From NCBI RefSeq assembly GCF_008764245.1, contig NZ_VTQV01000002.1:31091-95090 (forward strand): a stretch of DNA of 64,000 nucleotides. Direction: 5' to 3'. Each line of letters opens with the position of its first letter. The stretch's first letter is position 1. Shown here one piece after another: positions 10,101 to 17,801 of the stretch. The notes under the pieces are model-generated. The model did not search any database. It was not told the DNA's origin and saw only the letters and a program-made list of their open reading frames with translations. The stretch is from Bacillus subtilis (lineage in GTDB: Bacteria; Bacillota; Bacilli; Bacillales; Bacillaceae_C). A program made the position numbers and the translations under genes.

Positions 10101-10627
10101 GGAATGAGTCAACCATTACGTGGAATAACGCACCTGAAGGCTCAGAACTATTAGCTAGTACCATCGTTACGAAAGAAGGAGAATGGTATGAATTTGATTT
10201 GACAGAGTACTTTAAGTCGAATGAATTAGAGGAATCCATTTCCTTTCTTATTATGAATCCTGGGCCACATTCCCAGAAGAATGATGTTGCTTTTACATCA
10301 AGGGAAGGAGAGGGAAATAGCCCTGAGCTGGTAGTCAAATTGGATCAAGAACCTGATCCCGTAGTGAGCGCTAAAAGTATAAAAGAACTAGTGGAGCAAT
10401 TAGAGCAATCCGAAGAGTTTCCAAATGCCGATGCTCCCAACTCTTTGAAACTACATTTAACAGCTGTGAATCATTTTGAAGAACAAGAGAAAGGTAAAAA
10501 AGTAGTAAAGCATATGGAAGGCTTTAAACAATTACTAGATAATCAGAAGGAAAATAAATTGCTTTCTGACCATGCGTACAATCTTTTAAAGTCCAACTCC
10601 GAATCTTTAATCAAAAAGTGGAAATAA
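7136..10627 (+). CDS. secreted multidomain M60 metallopeptidase with BIG2 and carbohydrate-binding modules
   Basis: 1163 residues, paralogous to the preceding protease over its N-terminal and catalytic regions. The signal peptide ends SASA before E27. Catalytic HELGH is at 652-656 and the third ligand candidate E670 has the same spacing as in the paralogue. Unlike that protein it carries a bacterial Ig-like BIG2 module (about 821-903) and a DNRLRE/CBM96-like module (about 907-1068), then the shared C-terminal helical module (about 1078-1161). AAGGAG lies 7 nt before the ATG. Only 102 bp without a terminator separate it from the first M60 gene, so they are probably co-transcribed. The added modules probably anchor it to a glycan or to the cell wall. 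Confidence 0.85.
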   Translation: MLIKRITQICLVFLVFSSVALSASAEKRGDATKRGGSPLDVPIKLTENLQEDLAILYQDLQGIPVYSGGGVAATGTESFPVVAPEAISAVAAAHYGKGRVVVAGSGQYLDLSQPHENEKGIFARNILLWLTDEGNSNNGVGRDYTNRYEEALQSEDKKIRLVTTVPGFSVNPSLPIEVTKVDSWAAANLDPQNETVAIIDGSIAEEDIPSLNQYIKNGGTAVVIENGGSLVGITRDTPLERRLLVGNYRGARLSEHFAVQKFLNQVGLSLLNSGVSAYSTPTTMTEKDAYNQHLLNRLHEAKELENGSITLDDIEIGDADADDNRKQKLLSDVVIEALESLSSESDLYSWATQESEALEPASFPMKRQESPYKSALYNFQFSHFTLDEGNAKSIYADDFPGVVSEDAKVVNGKEIEVDFDFPDTMYTRALPSKNWISTGLYATPGEVVEVEVPEGTENLTVQIGSHDDDLRGLGEWKRVPLVVHHKKLDPGINRVSSPYGGMIYLIPMKPKEDTQVKVKISGAVQAPYYELGKTTKEEWDQMRKAPSTPFAELKSDRINLVVPSKVIKELANPEELMNTWDSIVLHYDELAGLSPDKAMPNKAHQLPYYYVTDRQIKGGAMHAGYPIMLTDNLAEQLVDVDYLTTKAWGFWHELGHEYEQRPWLFGDANEVLTNVYSLYIQEQFGNPSELLTKTDGKDYFERAFDYLNSENPDKKYGDNGHYEQLVLFSQLQLAFGWDLFTDLHTHYREMADDQLPNTNQEKIDEFVVAASKYSGHNLLEFFDRWVIGHSDVAEQRVEEMNLPEPDVDIWTLRTWNPGEVAPSEIILDLDDLHLNRTHLGARVEAKVLPDNAVKDIKWSSSDSTVATVNNNGYVSAISEGTAVITAKSVRDPNVSAEITVTVEDMEGLNIPIADAYVKDGGSANTNFGSDPLLSVKSDIPGFARRSYLKFNTSQIDHDHVESVVLRLYAESVNSEPERTIDIYVTDDQWNESTITWNNAPEGSELLASTIVTKEGEWYEFDLTEYFKSNELEESISFLIMNPGPHSQKNDVAFTSREGEGNSPELVVKLDQEPDPVVSAKSIKELVEQLEQSEEFPNADAPNSLKLHLTAVNHFEEQEKGKKVVKHMEGFKQLLDNQKENKLLSDHAYNLLKSNSESLIKKWK

Positions 10628-10630
10628 GGT

Positions 10631-10689
10631 TTTAAAATGGAACCCTGTGATAACAAACTAGTTCTATCGCAGGGGGGCTCCATTTTAAA
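10631..10689 (+). other. long intergenic hairpin in front of the polysaccharide lyase gene
   Basis: TTTAAAATGGA (10631-10641) pairs perfectly with 10679-10689. Inside it CCCTGTGATA pairs with TATCGCAGGG with one G-U, around a 12-nt loop. Only a short A/T stretch follows rather than a T run, so it could be a weak terminator, an mRNA stabiliser or a processing site. The ribosome site of the lyase begins 8 nt after it. Confidence 0.7.
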
Positions 10690-10710
10690 TAGGAATAAGG
10701 GGTGCCTAAT

Positions 10711-13700
10711 TTGAAAAAAGCCTTTTTCTTTGTTCTGACTGTAGGGTTGATCGTAAGTATGTTCTTACCAATGGGTAAAATCCAGGCCGCAGGAGGGGAA
10801 GAGTTAGAGTTGCAGAGCTATGAGAAGATGCGGGGGAAATGGTTTAATCGTTTAACCGGGAATGATCAATATAACCCCAATGATCCACATATCGCTGCGT
10901 ATGTTGAAAATTTAGCTTCCAAAGTGACAAACGATCAGCAAACAGGTTATTGGGATACATTGGACCGTTCCAAAGATCGTGGTCATCTCTGGGGCGATTT
11001 AACTAGTACTAGTAATTCAGACGATATCTCAACCAATTATTATCGCTTAAGAGATATGGCCTATGCTTATGTTATGAAAGGTTCTAAATTATATCAAAAT
11101 GAGGAACTGCGTGAGGATATTATCAATGGGTTAGATTGGATGTACGCGAACCGCTACAACGAAAACCAGCCTCAATATGGAAACTGGTGGAATTGGGAGA
11201 TTGGCGCTCCAGCAGCACTGAAAGATTTGTTGGTTTTGATGTATGACGATCTGACTGAATCGCAAATGGCGGATTATATCAAGGCGATTGACAATTTTGT
11301 ACCGAATTCCACGGATCGGGTTCGTTTTCCAGGAGTGATTGAAACAGGGGCGAATCGGACGGATAAAGCACTGATTGTGAGTGTTAGAGGGATTGTTGGA
11401 AAAAATGGGAATAAAATCGCGGAAGCACGAGATGCGCTAAGTCGGGAATTCAAGTATACAACAAGCGGTGATGGATTTTATCAAGATGGTTCCTTCATTC
11501 AACATGATCATGTCCCTTACACAGGAAGCTATGGTTCCGTATTAGTAGATGGGCTTTCTAATCTATTATCCCTTTTACAGGAAACACCATGGGAAGTAAC
11601 CGATCCGAATGTTAAAAATGTCTATCATTGGGCAAAGGATTCATTTGCACCTTTAATGTATAAAGGAGCCATGATGGATATGGTGAGGGGCCGGGCTATT
11701 TCCAGGCAAAACTCCAGCGACCATACAACAGGAAGAACAATTACGTTAAGTCTGCTTCGATTGGCAGAAGGCCTTCCACCAGAGCAAGCCGTGGAAATAA
11801 AAAGCATGGTGAAAGAATGGATTCAGTCAGATACAACCTTTGATGACTATTTTGCAGGCCTTAATATTTATGATGTCATTCTTGCTAAAAATCTAATGAA
11901 CGATAGCAGTATCGAACCGAGTGGTGATATGACTAAGAATCAGGTATTCGCGGCAATGGATCGAGTTGTTCATCACCGACCGGAATTCGCGCTTGGGATT
12001 AGTATGTCATCCAAACGGATCTCCAGTATGGAAATGGGAACACACAGTGGGGCAGAAAATACGAAAGGTTGGCACACGGGTTACGGAATGACCTACTTAT
12101 ATAATGGTGACCTTAAGCAATACAGTCATGATTATTGGCCGACAGTTGACATGTTCCGTCTCGCCGGAACAACGACAGATGGAGCAAAGGGAAGTCCACT
12201 TGAATCATGGTCACCTTATTTTAGCTCAAAGACGTGGGTGGGCGGTTCAACCATGGATGGATTATATGGAGCCGCAGGAATGGAATTTGATCTTGAAAAC
12301 AGCACATTAACAGGTAAAAAATCCTGGTTTATGTTTGATGATGAGATCGTTGCAGTAGGTTCAGGAATTACGGGTAACGATGATCGAAAGGCAGAAACCA
12401 TTATTGAAAATCGGCAGTTAAATCATAATGGGGATAATCGTTTGATTGTTGATGGGGAAACACAGTCAAATGACACAGGATGGAAGGAATCATTGGATCA
12501 AGTCAAATGGGCCCATTTACAAGGGAATGTCGCTAAATCAGACATTGGTTATTTCTTCCCAGAAAATTCCCCGGTTTCCGCTTTGCGTGAATCGAGAACA
12601 GGTTCTTGGTCCGATATTAATGTTGATGGTTCCAGTGATCCGATAACAAGACATTATCTAAGCCTAGCATTTGATCATGGGGTGAATCCTAAAGAAGCAG
12701 ATTACGAGTATGTCTTACTTCCGGGAAAAACCACCGAGGAAACAGAGCAATATGCGCAGAATCCGGATATCGAAATTCTTGAAAACAGTGTAAACGCTCA
12801 CGCCGTGAAAGAACGTAATCTTGGTATTTTGGCTGCAAACTTTTTCGAAACCTTACCACATAAAGTGGGTATGATTCGTTCGTATGGGCCGTCCTCTGTC
12901 ATGGTACAAGAAAAGGGCGACGAATTAACATTATCGGTATCTGACCCAACACAAACCCAAGATAAAATCAAACTTGACCTTGGGAAAATCAGCTTACAAG
13001 TTATTAGTCAAGACGATACGATCAAAGTATCAGAAAAAGAAACGTATACAGAAATTGACATTGATGTATCTGGCTCAAAAGGGAAGACACATACGTTGAA
13101 ACTCAAAATTGATGAAAAAGCAGGCGAGCTTCCAGAGGAAATTTTACCTACTGAAATTGTTCTTGATCAAGATGAAATACATCTCAACTCAACAAATTTT
13201 GGTGTTGCTGTTAACGCAAAAGTGTTGCCAGAGAATACTTGGATGAAAGAAATCAAATGGTCAAGCAGCAATCCTTCCGTCGCTACGGTAACTGACAATG
13301 GTTATATAGCAGCTGTCTCAGAAGGAACAGCGACAATAACGGCAGAAAGTGTAAGGGATGCCAAAGTAAAAACAGAAATAACGGTATTGGTTGAGAATAT
13401 GGAAGGGTTTTATATCCCGATTGCAGATGCCTATGTCCAAAGTGGAGGTTCCGCTAATAAAAACTTTGGAGGTGACCCTTCATTAGTTGTCAAAAGTGAT
13501 ATATCTGGTTATGGACGTAAGTCATACTTGAAATTCGATGTGGGCCAGATCGATCGTGATAAGGTTGAATCTGTCGTACTCAGGCTATATGCGAAGGGTG
13601 TGAACAGTGATCCAGAAAGGACGATCAACATCTATGAAACAGACCATCATTGGGATGAGTCCGCCATCACATGGAATAACGCACCTGACGGATCAGATCT

Positions 13701-14178
13701 ATTATCAAGTACCGTTGTGACGAAACAAGGGGAATGGTATGAATTTGATTTAACAGAGTATTTTAAAGCAAACGAATTAGATAGTATTATTTCCTTCCTT
13801 GTCATGAATCCGGGGCCTAATACACAAAAGAACGATGTTTCCTTTACATCGAGGGAAAGCGATGAGAACAAGCCCCAGCTTATCGTTAGGTCGGACCATG
13901 AACTGGATCCTGAGGTTAGTGCCGACAGTATGAAAAGTTTGGTTGAGCAATTGGCAGAGGAAGGGGAATTTGCGGATGATCGAGTTCCTCATGCCCTAAA
14001 GATTCATTTAACAGCAGTATCTCATTTTGAAGAGCAAGAGAAGGCCGATAAAGTGGTCAAGCATATGACTAGCTTCAAGCCTTTACTCGATCAATATAAA
14101 GAAAAAAGGCAAATATCAGAGAATGCCCATCATCTTCTTGAGACCAATGCTAAACGGTTGATGGAAAAATGGCAGTAA
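10711..14178 (+). CDS. secreted polysaccharide lyase family 8 (hyaluronate/chondroitin/xanthan lyase type)
   Basis: 1155 residues. TTG at 10711 is preferred because AAGGGG lies 8 nt upstream; GTG at 10702 is the alternative. A signal peptide ends near IQAA. The alpha-toroid catalytic domain carries the PL8 residues at the family spacing: N215, H265, Y274 and R328 (in RGRAISR). These match N349/H399/Y408/R462 of the pneumococcal hyaluronate lyase in spacing. Beta-sandwich domains follow to about 790. Then come BIG2 (about 812-895), a DNRLRE/CBM96-like module (897-1060) and the helical C-terminal module (1069-1153). These are close copies of the tail of the preceding protease. It cleaves an acidic polysaccharide by beta-elimination; which one cannot be told. 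Confidence 0.88.
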   Translation: MKKAFFFVLTVGLIVSMFLPMGKIQAAGGEELELQSYEKMRGKWFNRLTGNDQYNPNDPHIAAYVENLASKVTNDQQTGYWDTLDRSKDRGHLWGDLTSTSNSDDISTNYYRLRDMAYAYVMKGSKLYQNEELREDIINGLDWMYANRYNENQPQYGNWWNWEIGAPAALKDLLVLMYDDLTESQMADYIKAIDNFVPNSTDRVRFPGVIETGANRTDKALIVSVRGIVGKNGNKIAEARDALSREFKYTTSGDGFYQDGSFIQHDHVPYTGSYGSVLVDGLSNLLSLLQETPWEVTDPNVKNVYHWAKDSFAPLMYKGAMMDMVRGRAISRQNSSDHTTGRTITLSLLRLAEGLPPEQAVEIKSMVKEWIQSDTTFDDYFAGLNIYDVILAKNLMNDSSIEPSGDMTKNQVFAAMDRVVHHRPEFALGISMSSKRISSMEMGTHSGAENTKGWHTGYGMTYLYNGDLKQYSHDYWPTVDMFRLAGTTTDGAKGSPLESWSPYFSSKTWVGGSTMDGLYGAAGMEFDLENSTLTGKKSWFMFDDEIVAVGSGITGNDDRKAETIIENRQLNHNGDNRLIVDGETQSNDTGWKESLDQVKWAHLQGNVAKSDIGYFFPENSPVSALRESRTGSWSDINVDGSSDPITRHYLSLAFDHGVNPKEADYEYVLLPGKTTEETEQYAQNPDIEILENSVNAHAVKERNLGILAANFFETLPHKVGMIRSYGPSSVMVQEKGDELTLSVSDPTQTQDKIKLDLGKISLQVISQDDTIKVSEKETYTEIDIDVSGSKGKTHTLKLKIDEKAGELPEEILPTEIVLDQDEIHLNSTNFGVAVNAKVLPENTWMKEIKWSSSNPSVATVTDNGYIAAVSEGTATITAESVRDAKVKTEITVLVENMEGFYIPIADAYVQSGGSANKNFGGDPSLVVKSDISGYGRKSYLKFDVGQIDRDKVESVVLRLYAKGVNSDPERTINIYETDHHWDESAITWNNAPDGSDLLSSTVVTKQGEWYEFDLTEYFKANELDSIISFLVMNPGPNTQKNDVSFTSRESDENKPQLIVRSDHELDPEVSADSMKSLVEQLAEEGEFADDRVPHALKIHLTAVSHFEEQEKADKVVKHMTSFKPLLDQYKEKRQISENAHHLLETNAKRLMEKWQ

Positions 14179-14183
14179 ATATT

Positions 14184-14205
14184 CAGTGAGAAAATCGCTG
14201 TTTAT
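14184..14205 (+). terminator. weak terminator after the lyase gene
   Basis: CAGTGA/TCGCTG 6-bp stem including one G-U, followed by TTTATT. Weak. Confidence 0.35.
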
Positions 14206-14301
14206 TCAAATATTCATTTACAAAATGATTAAAAGTGGTGGTCACATCTCTATATGAATAGGAGATGTTAACATAAATTAAACATAGGGAGGAAAATGGA
14301 G

Positions 14302-14889
14302 ATGGATATCAAAAAGCAATTAAGTATGGGGCTAATGTCAGCGGTACTTGGGGTTACATTATTAGCGGGAGGTACCTATGCTTATTTTAGTGACAGTGTT
14401 GAAACGAATAACACGTTTGCGGCAGGAACCTTGGATCTTGCGGTTGCCCCTACAGAGATTATTAATGTAGACACGATGAAGCCAGGAGATTCTTTTATCC
14501 GTGACTTTGAACTGCAAAATAACGGTACCCTTGATATTGGAAAAGTCTTGCTAGAAACAGATTATACGGTGAACGATGCCAACGGGGATAATACGGAAGA
14601 CTTTGGCGAACATATCCAGGTCGAGTTTTTGTATAATGCAGACAAGCTTGACGAAGTCATCTATGAAACAACTTTAGCTGAATTGAAAAATATGAAACCG
14701 GAAGCCGTCAATGAACATATATTCTATCCCCTATTGGGTGAGAAAGGCTTACCTGCTGGAGATACAGATGATCTCATTGTGAAATTTAACTTTGTCGATA
14801 ATGGAAAAGATCAAAACCAATTCCAAGGAGACTCTATTAATCTGACTTGGACATTCAATGCTCAGCAAACAGAAGGAGAGCAAAGATAA
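14302..14889 (+). CDS. TasA/camelysin-family secreted protein
   Basis: 195 residues. The N-terminus (KKQLSMGL, hydrophobic core, GGTYAYFSD) and the following FAAGTLDL are the hallmark of the TasA/CalY (M73) family, whose signal is cut by the ER-type signal peptidase SipW before or within YFSD. Members form amyloid-like matrix fibres (TasA) or were described as camelysin protease. ATG at 14302 lies 9 nt after AGGGAGG; ATG at 14296 is too close. No sipW or tapA lies beside it, unlike the B. subtilis operon. It may contribute an extracellular fibre next to the secreted depolymerases, which is inference from position only. Confidence 0.85.
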   Translation: MDIKKQLSMGLMSAVLGVTLLAGGTYAYFSDSVETNNTFAAGTLDLAVAPTEIINVDTMKPGDSFIRDFELQNNGTLDIGKVLLETDYTVNDANGDNTEDFGEHIQVEFLYNADKLDEVIYETTLAELKNMKPEAVNEHIFYPLLGEKGLPAGDTDDLIVKFNFVDNGKDQNQFQGDSINLTWTFNAQQTEGEQR

Positions 14890-14895
14890 ATCAAG

Positions 14896-14935
14896 TGCCC
14901 GGTTTCCCTAGCCAATAGGAGAAACCAGGCATTTT
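14896..14935 (+). terminator. terminator of the TasA-family gene
   Basis: TGCC-C-GGTTTC pairs with GAAACC-A-GGCA, then ATTTT. Confidence 0.7.
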
Positions 14936-14962
14936 AAGTTGGAATGCGCTTCCAGTCACTCA

Positions 14963-14991
14963 TTGACGAACATTGTCGGACTGGCTATACT
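14963..14991 (+). promoter_or_regulatory. promoter of the small toxin-like gene
   Basis: TTGACG (14963-14968), a 17-bp spacer and TATACT (14986-14991): a near-consensus sigma-A promoter. Predicted start near 14998, 26 nt before the ATG. Confidence 0.75.
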
Positions 14992-15023
14992 ATATATCCC
15001 CTGATGAAAGGGGGTGAGTAGGT

Positions 15024-15173
15024 ATGGAGGATGTGCTAATTTCCCTAACGTCTGTTGTGAATCTAATTGTTGCTGTTATTAATTTAACTGTCGCAATTAT
15101 AAACAGCCGAAGAAAGGAAAAAGACCCTCGCTCGGCAAAGCGAAAGTCTCAAAACACATCTAAGGATTTTTGA
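15024..15173 (+). CDS. small holin-like type I toxin candidate
   Basis: 49 residues. ATG follows GGGGGTGAG at good spacing. A hydrophobic stretch (about 4-27, rich in V, I, L) forms one membrane segment and is followed by a basic tail starting SRRKEKDPR. This layout is that of the putative holin-like type I toxins of Bacilli (TxpA, BsrG and Fst relatives), which act at the membrane and are silenced by an overlapping antisense RNA. The gene has a near-consensus promoter and a convergent promoter/terminator pair on the other strand, described separately. I recognise the class by layout, not by a close homologue. Confidence 0.65.
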   Translation: MEDVLISLTSVVNLIVAVINLTVAIINSRRKEKDPRSAKRKSQNTSKDF

Positions 15174-15207
15174 GGGGGTTTCCCTCTCTAATCCTTACCC
15201 ATATTCT
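15117..15207 (-). ncRNA. predicted antisense RNA (type I antitoxin) overlapping the toxin gene 3' end
   Basis: Inferred from a strong minus-strand promoter (15214-15242) and a minus-strand terminator: an AGAC/GTCT stem (plus-strand 15122-15149) with inner TCGCT/AGCGA, followed on the minus strand by a T run (plus-strand A run 15118-15122). The transcript of about 90 nt would be fully complementary to the last 55 nt of the toxin ORF and to the 3' stem of its mRNA. It contains two stem-loops, as RatA- or SR4-like antitoxins do. Confidence 0.55.
15161..15197 (+). terminator. 3' stem-loop of the toxin mRNA
   Basis: TAAGGATT pairs with AATCCTTA and inner GAGGG pairs with CCCTC. It spans the stop codon. 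No T run follows on the plus strand, so it is a 3' structure more than a classical terminator. It is also part of the antisense transcript. Confidence 0.55.
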
Positions 15208-15213
15208 ACTCTT

Positions 15214-15242
15214 AGTATATAATAATTATTCCAAATTTACAA
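15214..15242 (-). promoter_or_regulatory. promoter of the antisense RNA
   Basis: On the minus strand TTGTAA (15242-15237), exactly 17 bp, then TATACT (15219-15214). Start predicted near 15207. Confidence 0.65.
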
Positions 15243-15259
15243 GAAAAGAGGTTATGTGT

Positions 15260-15343
15260 ATGTTATGGCTCGCTTTATCGATATCCATTATTGCCCTGAT
15301 CATTTCCGTCTACACCCTAAAAACTGTGCTAAAAAAAGAGTGA
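15260..15343 (+). CDS. 27-residue single-span membrane peptide
   Basis: ATG 8 nt after AAGAGG opens a 27-codon frame: almost entirely hydrophobic, then a basic TVLKKE end. One transmembrane helix. A TATAAT at 15218-15223 lies upstream and overlaps the antisense promoter, but its -35 is poor. No family recognised. It may belong functionally to the neighbouring toxin module or be independent. Confidence 0.4.
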   Translation: MLWLALSISIIALIISVYTLKTVLKKE

Positions 15344-15498
15344 AGATCTGAGCAAAGATCAACCTAAACTTTATTCTTCCAGTAAAAGCCCACATAAAGA
15401 TTCAATTCCTATATTCCCCACATTGCCGATCCTTAAACTGAAAAGGAAGGCTTATTTTTGGTATACTATCCTTATCTATTTAATTGGAGGGTCGTTCA

Positions 15499-17631
15499 TT
15501 GTTGACCAAAGGAAAACAATTGCTTCAAACCCATTTCGGATATAATCAATTTCGAAAAGGGCAGGAGGAAATCATTCAAAAGGTTTTAACGGGAAAGGAT
15601 ACACTTGCGATTATGCCAACAGGTGGGGGAAAATCCATCTGTTATCAAATTCCGGCAATGATGTTACCGGGTGTGACCATTGTGATTTCCCCGCTAATAT
15701 CATTAATGAAAGATCAGGTTGATGCCCTAGAGAAGGCCGGTATTCCTTCAACCTATATTAATAGCGGTGTTTCTAATGATGAAATCCAGCAACGGCTTGC
15801 CGATGTTTATAACGGTGAGTATAAACTTGTCTATATTGCACCTGAACGATTAGAAGTTGCTTCTTTTAGAAAAATCATGGACAGCATTCATATTTCTTGC
15901 TTAGCTATTGATGAAGCGCATTGCATTTCCCAATGGGGACATGACTTTCGCCCTAGCTATTTACTAATCAAACGTTTGATTAATGATATTCAACCTAAAC
16001 CGGTAGTCCTTGCTTTAACCGCAACTGCCACCCCACAAGTTCAGCAAGATATTTGTGAGCTTCTTCATATTGAAGATGAAAATGTTGTCATGACAGGCTT
16101 TGAACGGGAAAATCTTCATTTTCAAGTCGTGAAAGGGCAGGATCGTGATCGCTTTTTAATGGATTATCTGGAGAAAAATCAAGGACAATCCGGTATTATT
16201 TATGCGGCCACAAGAAAAGAGGTAGACAGGCTTTATCAATTATTGGATAAAAGAGGGGTACTAGTAGGCAGATACCATGCAGGTTTATCAGAAAAAAAAC
16301 GAAACGAAGAGCAAGAACGATTTTTATATGATGATGTAACGGTGATGGTTGCGACAAATGCTTTTGGGATGGGGATTAATAAATCAAATGTCCGCTTTGT
16401 CGTTCATTACCATATTCCGCGAAATATGGAATCGTATTATCAAGAGGCTGGGCGCGCGGGCCGAGATGGGGAAGAAAGTGATTGCATTCTCTTGTTTGCT
16501 CCCCAAGATACCCATATTCAATCCTTTTTAATTGAGCAATCCGATATGGATGAACAGAGAAGAGAAAATGAATACGGCAAATTGCGAAAAATGGTCGCTT
16601 ATGGACATACGGAATCTTGCCTGCAACAATACATTCTTCATTATTTTGGAGAGGAAGACCCACCCGAATGTGGAAAATGCGGCAATTGCACAGATGAACG
16701 TGAACAAATTGATGTAACAAGGGATGCCCAGATGGTACTTTCCTGTATTCGTAGAATGAAGGAACGATTTGGGAAAACAATGGTTGCCCAAGTGTTAACA
16801 GGATCAGCTAGTCAAAAGGTGAAAAACTTTGGCTTTCAGAACCTATCAACCTATGGGATTATGAAGGAAAAATCACAAAAAGAGGTCAATGAGTTTATTG
16901 ACTTTTTAACTGCAGAAGGCTATTTAAAACCCACAGATGGTACCTATCCCATCCTGATGTTAACGGAAAGAGCTGGCGATATTCTTAAGGGGAAAGAACC
17001 TGTTTTACGTAAAGAAAAAGTACAAATCTCTAGAATTGTAGAAGATGATGAGCTGTTTGAACGTCTGCGCCAATTAAGAAGGGAAATTGCAGAAGAAGAA
17101 AAGGTTCCTCCCTATATTATCTTCTCTGATGTTTCATTAAAAGAAATGAGTGGGCGGTTACCATTAAATGATCAAGAATTTATGCAAATCAAAGGGGTAG
17201 GGGAACGAAAATTAGAGGCCTATGGGGAGAGATTTCTTCAGGCCATACAACAATATTGTGAAGAAAAGGGGATCGAAAGAAAAGCCTTTTCTCCACCCCC
17301 AATGGAAAAAGAGGTCATTTCCCAAGGCTCAAAAGAACCGAGCCATCAGATAACATACCAATTATTGCTAGAGGGGATGGACATTCCGGAGATCGCGGCG
17401 AAACGCGGTCTTTCTACAAGAACCGTAGAAAGTCATATTGTAAAATGTGATCAAGAAGGTCTGACCGTTCAATGGGATCAATTCCTTCCACATGAATTTG
17501 AGCCACTGATTGCAAAGGCGGTAAATGAGGCCGAGACAACGAGATTAACCCCGATAAAGGAATTATTACCTGAAGACATTAGCTATTTCATGATTCGCGC
17601 TTATCTTCAGAAAGCTCAAAAGACAGAGTAA
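15499..17631 (+). CDS. recQ: ATP-dependent DNA helicase RecQ
   Basis: 710 residues. SF2 3'-5' helicase that unwinds forked and recombination DNA. Walker A with K45 in PTGGGKS, DEAH box at 138-141, helicase C domain, four-cysteine zinc site (C..C..CGKCGNC), RQC winged helix and HRDC domain. A C-terminal extension contains a helix-turn-helix of the HTH_40 type (IPEIAAKRGLSTRTVESHI), explaining the length beyond the roughly 600 residues of E. coli RecQ. The start is uncertain among TTG codons. 15499 is taken because GGAGGG lies 7 nt before it. It is monocistronic, with a strong terminator after it. Confidence 0.92.
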   Translation: MLTKGKQLLQTHFGYNQFRKGQEEIIQKVLTGKDTLAIMPTGGGKSICYQIPAMMLPGVTIVISPLISLMKDQVDALEKAGIPSTYINSGVSNDEIQQRLADVYNGEYKLVYIAPERLEVASFRKIMDSIHISCLAIDEAHCISQWGHDFRPSYLLIKRLINDIQPKPVVLALTATATPQVQQDICELLHIEDENVVMTGFERENLHFQVVKGQDRDRFLMDYLEKNQGQSGIIYAATRKEVDRLYQLLDKRGVLVGRYHAGLSEKKRNEEQERFLYDDVTVMVATNAFGMGINKSNVRFVVHYHIPRNMESYYQEAGRAGRDGEESDCILLFAPQDTHIQSFLIEQSDMDEQRRENEYGKLRKMVAYGHTESCLQQYILHYFGEEDPPECGKCGNCTDEREQIDVTRDAQMVLSCIRRMKERFGKTMVAQVLTGSASQKVKNFGFQNLSTYGIMKEKSQKEVNEFIDFLTAEGYLKPTDGTYPILMLTERAGDILKGKEPVLRKEKVQISRIVEDDELFERLRQLRREIAEEEKVPPYIIFSDVSLKEMSGRLPLNDQEFMQIKGVGERKLEAYGERFLQAIQQYCEEKGIERKAFSPPPMEKEVISQGSKEPSHQITYQLLLEGMDIPEIAAKRGLSTRTVESHIVKCDQEGLTVQWDQFLPHEFEPLIAKAVNEAETTRLTPIKELLPEDISYFMIRAYLQKAQKTE

Positions 17632-17643
17632 CAATACAAAAAG

Positions 17644-17683
17644 AAGCTGAACCCATGAGTATTTCATAGGTCCAGCTTTTTTT
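17644..17683 (+). terminator. terminator of recQ
   Basis: AAGCTG...CAGCTT outer stem with further inner pairing, followed by TTTTTTT. Confidence 0.8.
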
Positions 17684-17718
17684 AAAGAATAATAAAGTAT
17701 AAATTTGGGCTAATATTG

Positions 17719-17799
17719 GATCCAGCTCCAGCGCCCAGCGACTAGCAAACTTTCGGTGCCTTCCTACGATAAGTCAACATCGGCTCCTTCGCTTTTCTT
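17719..17799 (-). repeat. dispersed intergenic repeat, family A, truncated copy
   Basis: Right half of the family-A repeat (the CCAGCTCCAGCGCCCAGCGA end, then GATAAGTCAACATCG) joined to its other tip CGCTTTTCTT. The central part is missing. It is the only copy so reduced. It lies between recQ and the convergent YjiH-type gene. Confidence 0.75.
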
Positions 17800-17801
17800 A
17801 T

